This document shows, piece after piece, positions 1 to 8,601 of a DNA stretch of 64,000 bases. Within the stretch, counting starts at the first letter, position 1, and the number at the start of each line of letters is the position of its first letter. The position numbers and the translations under genes were made by a program. The notes below the pieces were generated by a model. The model saw only the letters and a list, made by a program, of their open reading frames with translations, did no database searches and had not been told where the DNA came from. Source of the stretch: an uncultured Bacteroidota bacterium (GTDB lineage Bacteria; Bacteroidota; Bacteroidia; Bacteroidales; VadinHA17); contig CAIJYD010000078.1 of NCBI GenBank assembly GCA_903824785.1, positions 163,365-227,364 on the forward strand. The letters run 5' to 3'.

Positions 1-1483
1 TTTCAATTTTCTCTGCCCTAAGATTAACCATTAATTCATGATTTTCAGGCACATATGAAACTGTTCCTTTCACTGTTTTCTCAAGTCCTCCTATTCTGTG
101 TTCCAGACCGGGAGTACCCGGAACAGCCCAGGAACGTGCAAGATTTACATTATCGCGCTTATATGGAAGAAAAGGAATCTCATTCTTGTCGGCAAAAGGC
201 GGATTTATTTCCGGGAGGTCTTTCATCTCAGGTATTCTCCATGGTTCAGTACCATTTGCAAGGTAGCTGTCAGAGAGGAGGAGTACCGGAGTCATATGTT
301 CAAGGGCAATCCTTGCAGCTTCGTATGCAAAGCGGAAACAGTCTGATGGAGTACTTGATGCTATAACAACCACAGGACACTCACCGTTACGTCCATAAAG
401 GGCCTGCATAAGGTCGGCCTGTTCTGTTTTGGTAGGCAGACCTGTTGAGGGGCCACCTCTCTGAACATTTACGATAACTATTGGAAGTTCAGCCATAACT
501 GCCAGACCGATAGCTTCAGATTTCAATGCCAGGCCGGGGCCGGATGTTGATGTTATTGCAAGTCTTCCTGCAAAGCTGGAGCCAAGAGCTGTACATATTC
601 CGGCTATCTCATCTTCAGCCTGAAAACTTATTGCTCCGAGGTCTTTACGGGCAGCAAGTTCCTCAAGGATCCCTGTTGCAGGTGTGATAGGATATGAACC
701 GATAAAGAGTTTAATCCCGGCTTTTTCAGCTGCTGCCAGAAAACCCCAGGCAGTTGCTGAATTTCCGTTAATGTTCCGGTAGGTTCCCTTTGCAATCGGG
801 GCCGGAAGTATTTTATAGACCGGCCTTAAAGCCTCTATTGTTTCTGCATAGTAGTATCCGGCTCGCAGTACAACTTTATTGGCATCTGCCATACCCGGTT
901 TATTATGAAACTTCTTATCAAAGTATTTCTCGGTATAGTCAAGTTTACGGTCGAATAGCCAGTAGACCATTCCCAGAGCAAACATATTTCTTGTTCTCAG
1001 AACAGATTTAGGGTCGAGACCATAGTCCTTAAGGGCTTCTTTAACCATTGCAGATATTGGAGCAGCAATAATATTGTAGCTGTCGAGCTTCTCTTCAATG
1101 ATCGGATGGCTCTCATAGCCGGCTTTCTCGATATTTTTTTCAGTAAAATTACCCTCGTCGTAAATAATTGTTCCCCCCGGCTTTATCCATTTGGCATTTG
1201 CTTTTATTGCAGCCGGATTCATTGCCACGAGAACATCAGAAAAATCACCCGGGGTATTTATTTCTGAATGACCGAGATGAACCTGAAAACCTGAAACACC
1301 GCCGACAGTTCCCTGAGGGGCACGGATCTCGGCAGGATAATCGGGAAATGTTGACAAGTCATTACCGAATAAAGCGGCAGTATCGGAAAACAGTGTCCCT
1401 GTAAGCTGCATTCCATCACCTGAATCGCCCGAAAAACGAATGACTACTTCTTCCCTTTCGATAACCTCTGATTTTTTAGCCAT
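1..1483 (-). CDS. korA: 2-oxoacid:ferredoxin oxidoreductase alpha subunit (KorA type), 3' end outside window
   Basis: The gene starts with ATG at 1483 and runs off the left edge; 494 codons are visible. The product is the alpha subunit of a 2-oxoglutarate (or related 2-oxoacid):ferredoxin oxidoreductase, which oxidatively decarboxylates a 2-oxoacid to an acyl-CoA. The N-terminal ~180 residues look like the gamma domain (RFSGDSGDGMQLTG, then PAEIRAPQGTVGGVSGFQ). They are followed by the pyrimidine-binding alpha domain (FIGSYPITPATGILEELA, then TSTSGPGLALKSEAIGLAVM and NVQRGGPSTGLPTKTEQADL). This gamma-alpha fusion is typical of Bacteroidota KorA. The beta subunit should lie just left of the window. 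Substrate choice (2-oxoglutarate versus another oxoacid) is inferred from family resemblance only. Confidence 0.9.
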   Translation of the reverse strand, partial: MAKKSEVIEREEVVIRFSGDSGDGMQLTGTLFSDTAALFGNDLSTFPDYPAEIRAPQGTVGGVSGFQVHLGHSEINTPGDFSDVLVAMNPAAIKANAKWIKPGGTIIYDEGNFTEKNIEKAGYESHPIIEEKLDSYNIIAAPISAMVKEALKDYGLDPKSVLRTRNMFALGMVYWLFDRKLDYTEKYFDKKFHNKPGMADANKVVLRAGYYYAETIEALRPVYKILPAPIAKGTYRNINGNSATAWGFLAAAEKAGIKLFIGSYPITPATGILEELAARKDLGAISFQAEDEIAGICTALGSSFAGRLAITSTSGPGLALKSEAIGLAVMAELPIVIVNVQRGGPSTGLPTKTEQADLMQALYGRNGECPVVVIASSTPSDCFRFAYEAARIALEHMTPVLLLSDSYLANGTEPWRIPEMKDLPEINPPFADKNEIPFLPYKRDNVNLARSWAVPGTPGLEHRIGGLEKTVKGTVSYVPENHELMVNLRAEKIE

Positions 1484-1544
1484 GATATTTGTTGTTTTAT
1501 CTCAGTATAAAGAAGATTACATACTGTTAAATTTTAATAATTCA

Positions 1545-1580
1545 CAAAAGTAACTTATTAAGAATTTAAAAACATACAAA
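1545..1580 (-). promoter_or_regulatory. Probable promoter of the kor genes
   Basis: On the minus strand a perfect Bacteroidetes -7 box, TACTTTTG, is at 1552-1545. A TTTG lies at 1580-1577, 24 bp upstream, which is longer than the usual 19. The -7 box is about 60 bp before the korA start. The rest of the 298-bp gap to murI (1484-1781) holds no gene I can support. Confidence 0.4.
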
Positions 1581-1781
1581 AAATGTAATACTATATGATG
1601 TTTATCATATTTATAAACCTGAGGCCCCGCTGTTTTGCTTCTCCTGTTCCGGTGACTTGCCTGATCCTTCTGATTCACTGAAAAGGTGGTCGATGAATCA
1701 CATTTACCGCGGGAGTTACCTCACCTTCCGGATAGTAATCTTTTAAAGAGGAAGATTTTTGTCAGTTGCAAGGTTAGTGCC

Positions 1782-2582
1782 TCAGCTCCAGATATCAGCT
1801 TTCATCAGGTTTATTTCCCCTTCAAAGAACATTTTTGCAATCTTCCCAAAGTAGGTTGTATAGTCGGAAACAAAGAACTGGTCTTTTACAATTCCTGAAT
1901 CGTTAAGCATATTGTTTTTATCCAGGGCATCTCTCAGAATCATCGCCACAATACGTGCCGAATCAATGACTTCAATATTAAAGTTAAAAAATTTGCTGAT
2001 CTGGTTCCTGATAATCGGATAGTGGGTACAGCCAAGAATTAAGGCCTCGATGCCGGCCAGAGATTCATTTGACAGATAAGTGCGGATTATTGCATTACTT
2101 ATATCATCAAAAATAAAGCCCTCCTCAATCATTGGAACAAGCAAAGGTGTAGCCAGTGAGACTACTGCTGTGGATGGCGATTTTTCCTTTATCATTTTTT
2201 CATAGGTCCCGGAACTAATTGTTCCCTTTGTTCCGATAACACCTATTTTCTTTATATTTCTGGTACTCATATAATCAACAACGGGGTCGATAACGTCCAG
2301 AAGGATTGTTTTTTCCTGAAATTCCTTTTTTAGTGAATCAAAAGCAAAGGCAGAAGCTGTGTTACATGCAACGAGGACAACTTTTGAATTATGATTAAGC
2401 AGGAATTCAGTTATTCGCTGTGAATAGTATCTTATCGATTCAGCCGATTTATCTCCGTAAGGCAGGTGGGCGGTATCTCCGAAATAGATTATGCTTTCGC
2501 CGGGAAGAATCTGCTTTATTGCATGAGCTACAGTAAGTCCTCCGACGCCTGAATCAAAAATACCTATTGGCTGTTCTTTCAC
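1782..2582 (-). CDS. murI: Glutamate racemase
   Basis: This enzyme interconverts L- and D-glutamate to supply D-Glu for peptidoglycan; it is cytosolic and cofactor-independent. The N-terminus PIGIFDSGVGGLTVAHAI is the family hallmark. The two catalytic cysteines are in VACNTASAF and LILGCTHYP. At 266 aa it has the usual length. The start is GTG at 2582; an ATG just upstream in the same frame is followed by a stop, so GTG is the only reasonable start. It follows the ompH/bamA cluster as in many Bacteroidales, but a strong terminator hairpin ends only about 15 nt before its start, so it must use read-through or a promoter overlapping that hairpin. Confidence 0.96.
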   Translation of the reverse strand: MKEQPIGIFDSGVGGLTVAHAIKQILPGESIIYFGDTAHLPYGDKSAESIRYYSQRITEFLLNHNSKVVLVACNTASAFAFDSLKKEFQEKTILLDVIDPVVDYMSTRNIKKIGVIGTKGTISSGTYEKMIKEKSPSTAVVSLATPLLVPMIEEGFIFDDISNAIIRTYLSNESLAGIEALILGCTHYPIIRNQISKFFNFNIEVIDSARIVAMILRDALDKNNMLNDSGIVKDQFFVSDYTTYFGKIAKMFFEGEINLMKADIWS

Positions 2583-2595
2583 TATGATGGCATAT

Positions 2596-2628
2596 TAAAA
2601 AAATGACCATCCCGGTAAAGGATGGTCA
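2596..2628 (-). terminator. Intrinsic terminator after the second ompH gene
   Basis: On the minus strand a 9-bp perfect stem, TGACCATCC / GGATGGTCA, with a 7-nt loop is followed directly by seven T. It sits 20 nt after the stop of the 2648-3169 gene and about 15 nt before the murI start. Confidence 0.85.
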
Positions 2629-2647
2629 CCGGTTTTATAAATACAAT

Positions 2648-3169
2648 CTATTTTACACCGAGTTTAGCTTTGGCAAGCGCCATTACATTGGTGCTTTTTG
2701 TCTCGTCGAAATAGAGAAGAGCACCTTTTGCAACATCGAAAACATAAATGAATCCATTCTCCTTACCAACATCTTTTATAGCTTTGTCAACTTTGGCATA
2801 AACGGGCTGAAAAAGTTCAACCTGCTTATCCTGCAACTGGGTCTGGGCATTGGTTTGAAACTCCTGAATTCTTCTGTTCATATCCATAAGTTCCTGCTCT
2901 TTAGTCTGTTTTACTATATCACTAAGGTTTTTGTTCTCTTTTTCATAAGCTGCGTTCTTGGTATTCAATTCAACAGACATGAGTTCGAGAGCATTAACAA
3001 GTTCTTTACGAAATTTATCAAGTTTAACTGTTGCAGTATCAAATTCGGGTAATACCTGAATAAGTTCATCACTGTTGACATGTCCGAACTTAAGACTTTG
3101 AGCTGATGCTCTCTGCCCCATAAACATAAGGATAATTGTAAAAGCTGCTATTCCAATAAATCTTTTCAT
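2648..3169 (-). CDS. OmpH/Skp-family periplasmic chaperone
   Basis: This is a periplasmic chaperone of the Skp (OmpH) family, which holds unfolded outer-membrane proteins before BamA inserts them. The ATG at 3169 gives 173 aa opening with a clean signal peptide (MKRFIGIAAFTIILMF, cleavage near ASAQ). A start 21 nt further upstream would put seven extra residues ahead of the signal and is less likely. The middle (about residues 45-120) is a long charged coiled coil, as expected for the tentacle helices. It is a paralogue of the next gene upstream (3210-3725), and both follow bamA. It has its own -7 box between the two paralogues and a strong terminator downstream. Confidence 0.9.
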   Translation of the reverse strand: MKRFIGIAAFTIILMFMGQRASAQSLKFGHVNSDELIQVLPEFDTATVKLDKFRKELVNALELMSVELNTKNAAYEKENKNLSDIVKQTKEQELMDMNRRIQEFQTNAQTQLQDKQVELFQPVYAKVDKAIKDVGKENGFIYVFDVAKGALLYFDETKSTNVMALAKAKLGVK

Positions 3170-3196
3170 TTTAATAATTTTATTAAACAATTAGTG

Positions 3197-3204
3197 CAAA
3201 AGTA
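3197..3204 (-). promoter_or_regulatory. -7 box upstream of the second ompH gene
   Basis: TACTTTTGC on the minus strand, about 28 bp before the ATG at 3169. It matches the Bacteroidetes TAnnTTTG -7 element; no good TTTG -33 box is visible. Confidence 0.35.
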
Positions 3205-3209
3205 ATTAA

Positions 3210-3725
3210 TTAATTTTTATAACCTAATTTTTCAAGAACCTCATCGCTGATGTCAAATTTAGGGTTGGCAAACAGTATGTTACCACCTGCGGCAGTATCA
3301 AAAATAACTGCGTAAGACCCATCAACGGCTATTTCTTTAATTGCCTTCAATATCTCATCCTGAATGGGTTTAACCAGTTCTTCTCTTTTCTTGAAGAGAT
3401 CGCCCTCCATTCCAAAGTACTTATTCTGAAGATCTTTCATCTCCTTTTCCTTTACAATGATTGCCTCTTCCCTTTTTGTTTTCATCTCCTGAGAAAGAAG
3501 TACTGCTTCATTCTGATATGCTTTGTACATCTGTTCAACAATAGCATAACCGTCGGCTACTTCCTTTTCCCATTGCGCTGAAAGTTTGTCGAGTTTTTCC
3601 TGGGCTGTAACAAAAGCCGGAATATTTTTCCGTATATATTCGGAATCAACAAATGCATATTTCTGAGCTGTGGCCATGGCCGAAGTCAGAATAAATAATC
3701 CTATTAAAATTCCAATTTTTTTCAT
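3210..3725 (-). CDS. OmpH/Skp-family periplasmic chaperone
   Basis: This 171-aa Skp/OmpH-family chaperone has an N-terminal signal peptide (MKKIGILIGLFILTSAMATAQ minus its tail) followed by the conserved YAFVDSEYIRKNIPAF segment that opens the folded domain. A charged coiled coil covers about residues 40-125, and a C-terminal strand region holds VIFDTAAGGNILFANP. It is the first of two tandem paralogues downstream of bamA (23-bp gap). The co-transcription fits a role in delivering outer-membrane proteins to the Bam complex. The two copies differ enough that they may have distinct clients, but that is inference. Confidence 0.92.
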   Translation of the reverse strand: MKKIGILIGLFILTSAMATAQKYAFVDSEYIRKNIPAFVTAQEKLDKLSAQWEKEVADGYAIVEQMYKAYQNEAVLLSQEMKTKREEAIIVKEKEMKDLQNKYFGMEGDLFKKREELVKPIQDEILKAIKEIAVDGSYAVIFDTAAGGNILFANPKFDISDEVLEKLGYKN

Positions 3726-3748
3726 AACGATAGATTTAAATTACTTCA

Positions 3749-6265
3749 TTAAAACTGTTGACCTATAACAAAATGAAATTGTGAATGGTTTGCGTTTTGA
3801 TTGGTTGAAGGATCCGGAACCTCATCAAATCCATAACCCCAGTCAATACCAAGCAGACCAAACATCGGCAGATTAGCCCTCATGCCAACACCTGCTGCAC
3901 GGTTCATCTTGAACGGATTGTATTCTTTAAGTTCGTACCAGGCTCTTCCTGATTCAAGAAATGCCAGTCCAAAGATGGTTGCCTGAGGATTAAGCGATAT
4001 CGGATATCGGAGTTCCATGGTAATTTTCGAATAAACATTACCTGATGGTTTACCCTTAACAGGATCCTTTGGAGTAAGGGATCCGTTTGTATAGCCTCGC
4101 TGGGCGATTACTTCACGACCGTAAAAGTTGTACCCTGACATTCCATCTCCACCCATATAGAAGTATTCAAAAGGTGAAGGCCCTATATCGTTGTTATAAT
4201 GTCCAAGATATCCAAATGCAAAACGTGTATTAAGAACCAGTTTATCATTCTTTGAGAGCGGAAAGAAGTAATCTGATTTAAATGTCCATTTATGAAATTC
4301 TATCCACTTGTATTTAATCTGATCCTCTGCGCCAAGCATATCTTTTCCGCTGATAGCTGAATATGGTGGGGTTGCCTGTATAGAAAGGGTGAAGGAGGAT
4401 CCGCTTCTGGGATAGATCAGGTTAGGGCTTGTGGAGAACCTTGTAAGTTTTCCTGTAAAGCTTAACAGATTTGAGGTCCCGTCTTCGAAAAGGAAATTAA
4501 AATAGTTATAATGATTAAGATTATATCGCTGATAGCTCAATTCTCCATATAGTGAGAAATAGTCATCGGGCCACTCAAGTCGTTTTCCAAGACCTATTGT
4601 AGCTCCGTCTATAACCATCGACTGATATCCGTCCTCTCCTTTTTTCGTTCCGTTTGTCATAAGGGACTTGAATACTGAGACGGAAAAAGTATTTGGATTT
4701 TTTCCTCCGAGCCATGGTTCGACGAATGAGATATTGTATGACTGGTAAACCCGTCCGTTAGACTGAGCTCTGATACTTAATGACTGTCCGTCACCTGATG
4801 GATATGGTCTCCATTCTTTAAGGCGAAAAAAGTTGCGCATTGCAAAGTTATTAAACCGCACGCCAACTGTTCCTACAAGCATACCTGCTCCCCATCCTCC
4901 TGAAACCTCAAACTGGTCGTTTGCTCTTTCTTCGAGTTTGTAAAGCAGGTCAACTGTTCCGTTTGTAATATCAGCAAGTGGAGTAGGATTTATTTTTTCA
5001 GGGTCGAAATGGCCGATAACGCCTAGCTGTCTGATTGATCTCAATATCTTTTCCTTACTGAAGAGGTCTCCCGGCAAGGTATAAAGTTCCCTTCTGGCAA
5101 TATGTTCGTTGGTTCTGGTGTTTCCGGAAATGATAACATTATTCAGATAAGCCTGATCTCCTTCATAAATCCTGATCTGAAGATCAATAGAATCGTGATC
5201 TACCTTGGCCTCGACAGGTGATAGACGAGAGAAGAGATAGCCATAATCCTGATAAAGAGAACTTACTGCATCCTGAGCACCTGCAGAGCCATTAAGTCTG
5301 TCGCTTATAAGTGACTGGTTATAGACTGAACCCTTCTTTACATTGAAAACCCTTTCAAGATCCTCTTTCCTGTAAACACTGTTTCCTACCCAGTCGACAT
5401 CCCTCAGAAAGTACTGTTTGCCTTCTTCTATCCTGATCAACAAAGCAATACGGTCTTCAGAAACAGGAAAAAGGGAATCTGCGATAATTGTAAAATCCTT
5501 AAACCCGTTATCATTGTAGAAAGTAGTCAGCTTTTCTTTATCCTCAGTGTATTTTTCACCAATATATTTTGAGGCCCTGAAAAAATTCAGGTTCTTAACC
5601 TTTGTTCCTTTAAACTGCTTACGGAGCTTGGACGCTTCAAAAAATTCATTTCCGACAAAGGTGATATCAGCAATTTTCACCTTTTCCTTTTTATTTACAT
5701 TTATGCTGAGAATGACATTATTTGGCTGATCAGGATCATCTTTCTGAACAAAATCGACCTGAGTGTTAAGGAATCCTTTTTCAACAAAATGGTCTTTAAT
5801 AATTTTTCTGGCTGTATTAACAAGGTAAGCGGTTACCTGCGATCCTACCGGCAGGTTTATTTTCTCTACCAGGTCTGTTTGCTCAGATTTTTTCAGTCCA
5901 TTAAGTTTTACAGATGATATCCTTGGTCTCTCCTGCAGGAAAATATCAAGAAAAACAGAGTCAAAATCGATTTTTGTAACAGAGATTCTTACATCGGCAA
6001 ACAGGCCCTGCTGCCAGAGTTTCTGAACAGCTGTCTTAACAGCATCACCCGGAATGGTTATCTCCTGCCCTATCCTCAGGCCTGATATTCCAATAAGCGC
6101 GTTTGTATCAAGAAATCTGATTCCGGTTATAGTTACCCCTTTGATTATATAATCCTCTGATGTATTGTAATCCACAATCTCCTGTATTTCCTGTGCATTC
6201 AGAATGAGACTCACAAGAGACAGAAATATTACTAATAAATTCTTTTTAATTCTTCTAATCACCAT
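3749..6265 (-). CDS. bamA: Outer membrane protein assembly factor BamA
   Basis: BamA is the core of the outer-membrane beta-barrel insertion machine. With ATG at 6265 the protein is 838 aa: a signal peptide (VIFLSLVSLILNAQ), then five POTRA-like repeats up to about residue 450 (for example VKLNGLKKSEQTDLVEK and ITFVGNEFFEASKL), then a 16-strand-type barrel ending in a C-terminal phenylalanine (HFVIGQQF). A longer reading frame to 6334 would overlap uppS and put 23 charged residues ahead of the signal peptide, so the ATG at 6265, 7 bp after the uppS stop, is preferred. Gene order uppS-bamA-ompH-ompH is the usual Bacteroidales arrangement. Confidence 0.95.
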   Translation of the reverse strand: MVIRRIKKNLLVIFLSLVSLILNAQEIQEIVDYNTSEDYIIKGVTITGIRFLDTNALIGISGLRIGQEITIPGDAVKTAVQKLWQQGLFADVRISVTKIDFDSVFLDIFLQERPRISSVKLNGLKKSEQTDLVEKINLPVGSQVTAYLVNTARKIIKDHFVEKGFLNTQVDFVQKDDPDQPNNVILSINVNKKEKVKIADITFVGNEFFEASKLRKQFKGTKVKNLNFFRASKYIGEKYTEDKEKLTTFYNDNGFKDFTIIADSLFPVSEDRIALLIRIEEGKQYFLRDVDWVGNSVYRKEDLERVFNVKKGSVYNQSLISDRLNGSAGAQDAVSSLYQDYGYLFSRLSPVEAKVDHDSIDLQIRIYEGDQAYLNNVIISGNTRTNEHIARRELYTLPGDLFSKEKILRSIRQLGVIGHFDPEKINPTPLADITNGTVDLLYKLEERANDQFEVSGGWGAGMLVGTVGVRFNNFAMRNFFRLKEWRPYPSGDGQSLSIRAQSNGRVYQSYNISFVEPWLGGKNPNTFSVSVFKSLMTNGTKKGEDGYQSMVIDGATIGLGKRLEWPDDYFSLYGELSYQRYNLNHYNYFNFLFEDGTSNLLSFTGKLTRFSTSPNLIYPRSGSSFTLSIQATPPYSAISGKDMLGAEDQIKYKWIEFHKWTFKSDYFFPLSKNDKLVLNTRFAFGYLGHYNNDIGPSPFEYFYMGGDGMSGYNFYGREVIAQRGYTNGSLTPKDPVKGKPSGNVYSKITMELRYPISLNPQATIFGLAFLESGRAWYELKEYNPFKMNRAAGVGMRANLPMFGLLGIDWGYGFDEVPDPSTNQNANHSQFHFVIGQQF

Positions 6266-6272
6266 TATTTTA

Positions 6273-7019
6273 TCATTTTTCCAAAATCTGTTCACTCGTT
6301 TTTCCAAATCTTCTTTCTCTTTTCTGGAAGGCAATTATGGCATCATAAAAATCCTTCTCACCAAAATCGGGCCAAAGTACGTCGGTAAAATATAATTCTG
6401 CATATGCCAGCTGCCACAAAAGGAAGTTGCTTATACGTAACTCACCACTGGTTCTGATCATCAGCTCCGGATCAGGTATTCCGTTTGTAGTGAGATATTT
6501 TTCAAAATCATCTTCACTTACAGAATCAGGATTAATAGTTCCTTTTTTCACCTCAGCCGACAATCGTCTTGCTGCTTCGGTTATTTCCCACCGCGAGCTG
6601 TAACTGAGTGCAACAACAAGGGTTAGTCCTGTTCCAACCGAAGTCAGATTTATTGTTTCATTCAGTCTCTCTTTTACCTCATCTGCAAGCCTGTCAATAT
6701 CTCCTATTGCCCTGAGCCTGATATTATTTTTCAATAGCGTTTCAGTCTCATTATTAAGCGACTGAACCATAATTCCCATTAAAGCAGAGACCTCATCACC
6801 TGGTCTTCCCCAGTTTTCAGTAGAGAAAGCATAAAGGGTAAGGTATCCGATTCCCAGTTCAGCCGCAGTTTCAATTACCTCTCTTAAGGCTTTGACACCC
6901 TGCTGGTGTCCGAATACCCTGTCGAGACCTCTCTGCCGGGCCCACCTTCCGTTCCCATCCATTATAATTGCCACATGCGACGGTAATTTATCAGTATTTA
7001 TCTGGCTCCTTAACGTCAT
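6273..7019 (-). CDS. uppS: Isoprenyl transferase (undecaprenyl diphosphate synthase)
   Basis: This cis-prenyltransferase builds undecaprenyl diphosphate, the lipid carrier for cell-wall and polysaccharide precursors, from farnesyl diphosphate and IPP. The 248-aa protein carries all family signatures: HVAIIMDGNGRWA near the N-terminus (catalytic Asp in MDGNGR), then GHQQGVKALREVI, LYAFSTENWGRP, and the C-terminal PELMIRTSGELRISNFLLWQ and AYAELYFTDVLWPDF. It is placed 3 bp after the DUF6089 gene and 7 bp before bamA, so it is probably co-transcribed with both. Confidence 0.97.
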   Translation of the reverse strand: MTLRSQINTDKLPSHVAIIMDGNGRWARQRGLDRVFGHQQGVKALREVIETAAELGIGYLTLYAFSTENWGRPGDEVSALMGIMVQSLNNETETLLKNNIRLRAIGDIDRLADEVKERLNETINLTSVGTGLTLVVALSYSSRWEITEAARRLSAEVKKGTINPDSVSEDDFEKYLTTNGIPDPELMIRTSGELRISNFLLWQLAYAELYFTDVLWPDFGEKDFYDAIIAFQKRERRFGKTSEQILEK

Positions 7020-7022
7020 AAC

Positions 7023-7736
7023 CTACCGTTTTCTTTTTGAATCCTCATCACTGTAAGCCGGACATCCGGCCAGTTTGCTGTATATTTTCCATGTAACTGT
7101 TACACCTGCAAATGAATACCAGTCATTGTTGTGAATCCATCCAACATCCGACGGGGAAACAAAATCTTTTAAGCCGTCAAAGGTATCACAAAAAGTTTTA
7201 CGAAAACCATATTCGGCTTCCAAACCCAAATTTTTATACATATTTACCTTAAATCCGATTGAAAACGGTATAACCGGATCATATCTTTTGATATCAGTAG
7301 TTTTTTGCGGACTGTTGGGAGTCTTGGATGTGGTATTAAAAAAAGCAATACCTACTCCGGCAGCGAGGTAAGGAGTGTAGTCCCATGTTTTTCCCTGAGT
7401 TGAGAACGGTAAAAAGTTGAACTCGAACTGTATTGCCCACTCACCCACATTTCCGTAAAATTCAGCTTTTCTTGTTTGCTGAAAATTGTTTTTAAAATTA
7501 ATGTCATAAGCTTCGATCCCACCATAGAACAGACTGGTCCTTAATGCCTGTCGTGGATTAAAATTATACCTGTATAAAATTCCTGCTGCAAGGCTGGGTG
7601 AGTATAGCATTCTGTTTGGATTAATATCGCCAAGATAGGAGGAGGTTCCGGCGAAAACTCCATAATCTGAAACGCGCTGACCTGATAAAGAGTATGGCAG
7701 GTATAAAAACAACAAAAGCCAGTATATCCTTTTCAT
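7023..7736 (-). CDS. DUF6089-type outer-membrane barrel protein
   Basis: A 237-aa secreted protein with signal peptide (IYWLLLFLYLPYSLSGQ) followed by alternating beta-strand pattern, beginning DYGVFAGTSSYLGDINP, a signature I associate with the DUF6089 group of Bacteroidota barrel proteins. Aromatic belt residues and even spacing of strands suggest a small outer-membrane barrel. It lies in the nadK-uppS-bamA cluster, where such a gene is commonly found. A specific function is not known. It resembles its upstream neighbour (7755-8525) in overall design, so the two may be an old tandem duplication. Confidence 0.8.
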   Translation of the reverse strand: MKRIYWLLLFLYLPYSLSGQRVSDYGVFAGTSSYLGDINPNRMLYSPSLAAGILYRYNFNPRQALRTSLFYGGIEAYDINFKNNFQQTRKAEFYGNVGEWAIQFEFNFLPFSTQGKTWDYTPYLAAGVGIAFFNTTSKTPNSPQKTTDIKRYDPVIPFSIGFKVNMYKNLGLEAEYGFRKTFCDTFDGLKDFVSPSDVGWIHNNDWYSFAGVTVTWKIYSKLAGCPAYSDEDSKRKR

Positions 7737-7754
7737 TAAGACTTATCCATCTCA

Positions 7755-8525
7755 TTATCTTCTGAAGGAGGGCAAACCATTAAACCCTGTCTTCATCTTG
7801 TAAGTAACTGTTAAATTGAAAAAATAATAAACGTCATTTGAGGGTGAATATTGTGAATATCTTGAATCGTACCCGTCAAGTCTGTCGGTCAAAGCATATC
7901 TGCCACCAAACTCAACCCCTAAATTAAAATCAGGTGTCACAATAAGCGTTGTTCCAACTCCTGCCGGGACTATTGCAGTAAATCCCTTATTTACCATGTT
8001 GTCTCTTGCCATAGCAGTTTTCAGGGCAGTATTTGGCAAAATGGAATAGCTTAGACCACCAACGCCGGTAAACAGATAAAAATCGAGTGCCCCGAGAAAG
8101 TCCTTTATCCGATTAATTCTGCCTTTTTTAAAAACGTAACTATCTTCAGACCAGTGTTTGAGAAAATAATACTCACCTATCAAAGCAGGTTCAAAAATTG
8201 ACATAGTGGCAAAATATTCCCTATCCTTATTTGACCCCCTTCTATCGTCAGCATTAAGAATGCCGTAAGAAAGACTGAGCCTTCCATTTATCTCCTGAGT
8301 GATACGGAATTTCAGATTAAGATTTAAGTTGAACCTTGTCTGGAGAAGACTCAGGTCGCGTAAACCAAGAATATTAATAGGTCTGGAGAACCCACCAACA
8401 TCTCCAAAGAAAGAAGTTGAGCCAAAACCGGCAGCTGCTTCATATCGTCTCATCTTCCACAACTGAGCTTCAGTTATTGGAACTATAAGACTTAAGAATA
8501 ATGCTATTAAAATACCCCGTTTCAT
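7755..8525 (-). CDS. Predicted outer-membrane beta-barrel protein, possibly DUF6089-like
   Basis: A 256-aa protein with signal peptide (ILIALFLSLIVPITEAQ) and a strand-rich body starting YEAAAGFGSTSFFGDVGG, the same kind of opening (glycine-rich strand, then GD) as the next gene. It ends with a barrel-like strand (YYFFNLTVTYKM) and a short basic tail. Function is not known. It is the first gene after a -7 promoter box at about 8555, and the downstream genes (7023-7736, uppS, bamA) follow closely, so it may lead that operon. Confidence 0.75.
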   Translation of the reverse strand: MKRGILIALFLSLIVPITEAQLWKMRRYEAAAGFGSTSFFGDVGGFSRPINILGLRDLSLLQTRFNLNLNLKFRITQEINGRLSLSYGILNADDRRGSNKDREYFATMSIFEPALIGEYYFLKHWSEDSYVFKKGRINRIKDFLGALDFYLFTGVGGLSYSILPNTALKTAMARDNMVNKGFTAIVPAGVGTTLIVTPDFNLGVEFGGRYALTDRLDGYDSRYSQYSPSNDVYYFFNLTVTYKMKTGFNGLPSFRR

Positions 8526-8550
8526 TTGAACTTCTGATGTATTACTAACG

Positions 8551-8558
8551 CAAATATA
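8551..8558 (-). promoter_or_regulatory. -7 box upstream of the barrel-uppS-bamA operon
   Basis: TATATTTG (followed by C) on the minus strand, 26 bp before the ATG at 8525. It matches the Bacteroidetes -7 consensus TAnnTTTG; no clear TTTG is seen at -33. Confidence 0.4.
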
Positions 8559-8601
8559 ATAATCTATTACAAAAGAATTGATTCATAAGGCCGTAATTGA
8601 A

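Noticed and set aside
1620-1764. Possible decayed coding remnant between korA and murI (minus-strand peptide ending YYPEGEVTPAVNVIHRPPFQ, then SESEGSGKSPEQEKQNSG in another frame)
   Set aside because: The two pieces could be joined by one frameshift in a T4 run and look protein-like, but there is no start codon, total length is under 50 codons and no homologue comes to mind. Not enough for a pseudogene call.
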